Part shown: positions 5,492 through 6,984 of the stretch, piece after piece
Layout: each line of letters opens with the position of its first letter
Numbering within the stretch: position 1 is the first letter of the stretch
Assembly (NCBI GenBank): GCA_021828575.1
Contig: JAJZEL010000063.1
Span: 1 to 6,984, forward strand
Direction: 5' to 3'
Length of the DNA: 6,984 nucleotides
DNA from: Pseudomonadota bacterium
GTDB taxonomy: Bacteria; Pseudomonadota; Gammaproteobacteria; Burkholderiales; Ferrovaceae
The notes under the pieces: model-generated
Told to the model about the DNA's origin: nothing
The model's input: only the letters and a program-made list of their open reading frames with translations
Database searches by the model: none
Program-made: the position numbers and the translations under genes

Positions 5492-6700
5492 ATGCAATTC
5501 ACCCTGCTGAAATGGGTAGTCCCCGCACTGGGCATCTCTCTGATTGCATTTTCTTTTGGCGCCATGGCTGCGGATCCCATCAAAATTGGCGTGTCTGGAC
5601 CTTTTACCGGTGGTTCTTCGCCCATGGGCCTGTCGATGCGTGACGGTGTCCGTCTGGCCGTTGATGAAATCAACAAGGCTGGAGGCATTCTTGGAAGACC
5701 CATTCAGCTCGTGGAACGGGATGATGAAGCCAAGAATGAGCGTGGAGTGCAGGTGGCCCAGGAACTGATTGATCGGGAAAAAGTGGTGGCAGACCTTGGG
5801 TTCATCAATACGGGGGTTTCACTGGCGTCAGAACGCTTTTATGAAAATGCCAAGATTCCAGTCATCAACAACGTTTCCACGGGGTCCATTGTTACCCGGC
5901 AGTTTTTGCCACCCAGGTACCCCGATAACTACATTTTTCGCAATTCCGCCAATGACACCATCCAATCACACATGATTGTGGAAGAGGCCGTCGATAAGCG
6001 CAAATTTACCCGGGTAGCCATTCTGGCCGACTCCACCAACTACGGACAACTGGGGCGCGAGGATCTTGAAAAGGCATTGGCAGCCAAAGGATTGAAGCCT
6101 GTGGCCGAGGAAAAATTCAATATCAAGGACACGGACATGACTGCTCAGCTTCTGAGGGCCAAGCAAGCTGGCGCGCAAGTGATCCTGACCTACGGCATTG
6201 GTCCTGAACTGGCGCAGATTGCCAATGGTATGGCCAAACTGGGCTGGAAAGTGCCCATGATCGGCAGTTGGACCTTGTCCATGGCCAATTTCATTGACAA
6301 TGCCGGGCCCAATGGAGAGGGGGCTCGCATGCCACAAACCTTCATTCAGGAACCCAATACGCCCAAACGGAAGGCGTTTATTGACACGTACCTGAAGGCT
6401 TATCATCCTGCAAATGGACGGATTCCCTCGCCAGTTTCCGCGGCGCAGGGATATGATTCCGTTTATCTGCTGGCCGCTGCCATTGACCAGGCCGGGACGA
6501 CAGAGGGACCCAAGGTACGGGCGGCTCTGGAAAATCTGCACAAGAGGGTGGAGGGTGTGATCACCAATTATGACAAGCCTTATACCCATGACAATCATGA
6601 GGCTATCTCGGCTAACATGACCGTGATGGGAGAAGTCCATGATGGTCATGTGATATACGCCTATGAAGAGGATCGCAAAAATCCCTTCCGTATGAGGTAA
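5492..6700 (+). CDS. LivK-type ABC transporter substrate-binding protein
   Basis: This is a periplasmic binding protein for a branched-chain amino acid/amide-family ABC importer. The 402-aa precursor has a Sec signal peptide: Lys7, a hydrophobic core at ~8-23 and an AMA-A cleavage site near residue 26. There is no lipobox cysteine, so the mature protein should be soluble. The mature part follows the Peripla_BP_6 pattern. ADPIKIGVSGPFTG leads into GLSMRDGVRLAVDEINKAGGILGRPIQLVERDD (ligand-site region), then VPVINN-like IPVINNVSTGS, the inter-lobe segment FTRVAILADSTNYGQLG and the second lobe through YDSVYLLAAAIDQAG. Length is normal. The next gene downstream is a LivH-type permease, which confirms the transporter assignment. 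The ligand cannot be read from sequence; relatives bind leucine-type amino acids, amides, urea or aromatic acids. Confidence 0.93.
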   Translation: MQFTLLKWVVPALGISLIAFSFGAMAADPIKIGVSGPFTGGSSPMGLSMRDGVRLAVDEINKAGGILGRPIQLVERDDEAKNERGVQVAQELIDREKVVADLGFINTGVSLASERFYENAKIPVINNVSTGSIVTRQFLPPRYPDNYIFRNSANDTIQSHMIVEEAVDKRKFTRVAILADSTNYGQLGREDLEKALAAKGLKPVAEEKFNIKDTDMTAQLLRAKQAGAQVILTYGIGPELAQIANGMAKLGWKVPMIGSWTLSMANFIDNAGPNGEGARMPQTFIQEPNTPKRKAFIDTYLKAYHPANGRIPSPVSAAQGYDSVYLLAAAIDQAGTTEGPKVRAALENLHKRVEGVITNYDKPYTHDNHEAISANMTVMGEVHDGHVIYAYEEDRKNPFRMR

Positions 6701-6712
6701 GCAAATCATGCT

Positions 6713-6742
6713 CCCCCGCCAGAATCGCGGGGGTTCTTTTTT
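6713..6742 (+). terminator. Intrinsic terminator between binding protein and permease
   Basis: A perfect 7-bp GC stem, CCCCCGC (6713-6719) and GCGGGGG (6727-6733), closes a 7-nt loop and is followed by TTCTTTTTT (6734-6742). This is a strong Rho-independent terminator 12 nt after the binding-protein stop. Because the permease starts only 17 nt beyond it, it probably acts as a partial terminator or mRNA 3'-end stabiliser that keeps binding-protein transcript in excess over permease transcript. The structure is seen directly; the partial read-through is inferred from similar transporter operons. Confidence 0.88.
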
Positions 6743-6759
6743 GTAGGGAACGAGTTCTG

Positions 6760-6984
6760 ATGGATATCCTGTTGCAGCTGATTGCCAGCGGTGTGGCACT
6801 GGGCATGATTTACGCTGTGATCGCCTTTGGGTACCAGGCGACGTTTGCCACGTCAGGCACCCTGAATTTTGGGCAGGGTGAGGCCTTGATGCTGGGGGCC
6901 ATGGTGGGACTCAGCCTGTCAGGTGAAATTGCCGGGGGGCCCTATGTCAATTTCTGGCTGATGATTCCGCTCGTCATGTGGTTC
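6760..6984 (+). CDS. LivH-type ABC transporter permease, N-terminal part (cut by window end)
   Basis: This is an inner-membrane permease subunit that would form the channel with a LivM-type partner and receive ligand from the binding protein upstream. Only the first 75 codons are present; the frame stays open to the window end. It starts MDILLQLIASGVALGMIYAVIAFGYQ and continues TSGTLNFGQGEALMLGAM, the characteristic LivH pattern in which a first helix (GxxxGxxYAxxAxG) is followed by NFxxGE. A further helix begins at FWLMIPLVMW. The ATG at 6760 has only a weak upstream GGGA about ten nt away. The expected full length is about 290 aa, so most of the gene lies outside. Further operon members (LivM, LivG, LivF types) are expected downstream but are not visible. 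Confidence 0.9.
   Translation, partial: MDILLQLIASGVALGMIYAVIAFGYQATFATSGTLNFGQGEALMLGAMVGLSLSGEIAGGPYVNFWLMIPLVMWF

Noticed and set aside
5966..6799. Long minus-strand open frame (277 codons) opposite the binding protein
   Set aside because: It runs antisense through a gene with a clear signal peptide and family pattern, crosses the terminator and shows no protein family features.

Overview
The window looks like an ordinary chromosomal stretch from a Gram-negative proteobacterium, most likely beta- or gammaproteobacterial. The reasons are a PhoB/PhoR pair, a proteobacterial-type HPr, an HemJ-type heme enzyme, the RlmL half of the RlmKL family, and a periplasmic LivK-type binding protein with a Sec signal peptide. 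GC content looks moderate, a little over half by eye, except for the first ~60 bases, which are about 25% GC (15 of 60 counted). I cannot name the genus. I see no tRNA, rRNA, CRISPR array, insertion sequence or phage gene.

Layout. Seven genes run leftward on the minus strand. In transcription order the first four are a gamma-class carbonic anhydrase-like protein (4708-5241), a small alpha/beta hydrolase (4106-4711), HemJ (3674-4096) and an RlmL-type 23S rRNA methyltransferase (2520-3668). Their gaps are -4, 9 and 5 nt, so they very probably form one operon. After a 57-nt gap holding a PHO-box-like promoter come phoB (1728-2462), phoR (329-1678) and ptsH/HPr (46-348). ptsH starts inside the end of phoR. 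On the plus strand, divergent from the carbonic anhydrase gene across a 250-nt regulatory region, lie a branched-chain amino acid/amide-type ABC substrate-binding protein (5492-6700), an intrinsic terminator (6713-6742) and the start of a LivH-type permease cut by the window end (6760-6984).

How it fits together. PhoR and PhoB would sense and respond to phosphate limitation, and the PHO-like box before phoB suggests autoregulation. HPr, a phosphocarrier normally found with other PTS genes, is here the third gene of the phoBR unit. The plus-strand genes form the beginning of a high-affinity uptake operon in which a terminator probably keeps binding-protein mRNA in excess over permease mRNA.

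The most noteworthy non-coding signals are three mutually complementary segments between phoB and phoR that can form alternative hairpins, the PHO-like box with a well-spaced -10, and an abrupt AT-rich change at the end of ptsH together with an unusual HPr C-terminal tail. I did not find convincing evidence of a wholly new system; these are the points worth a second look.
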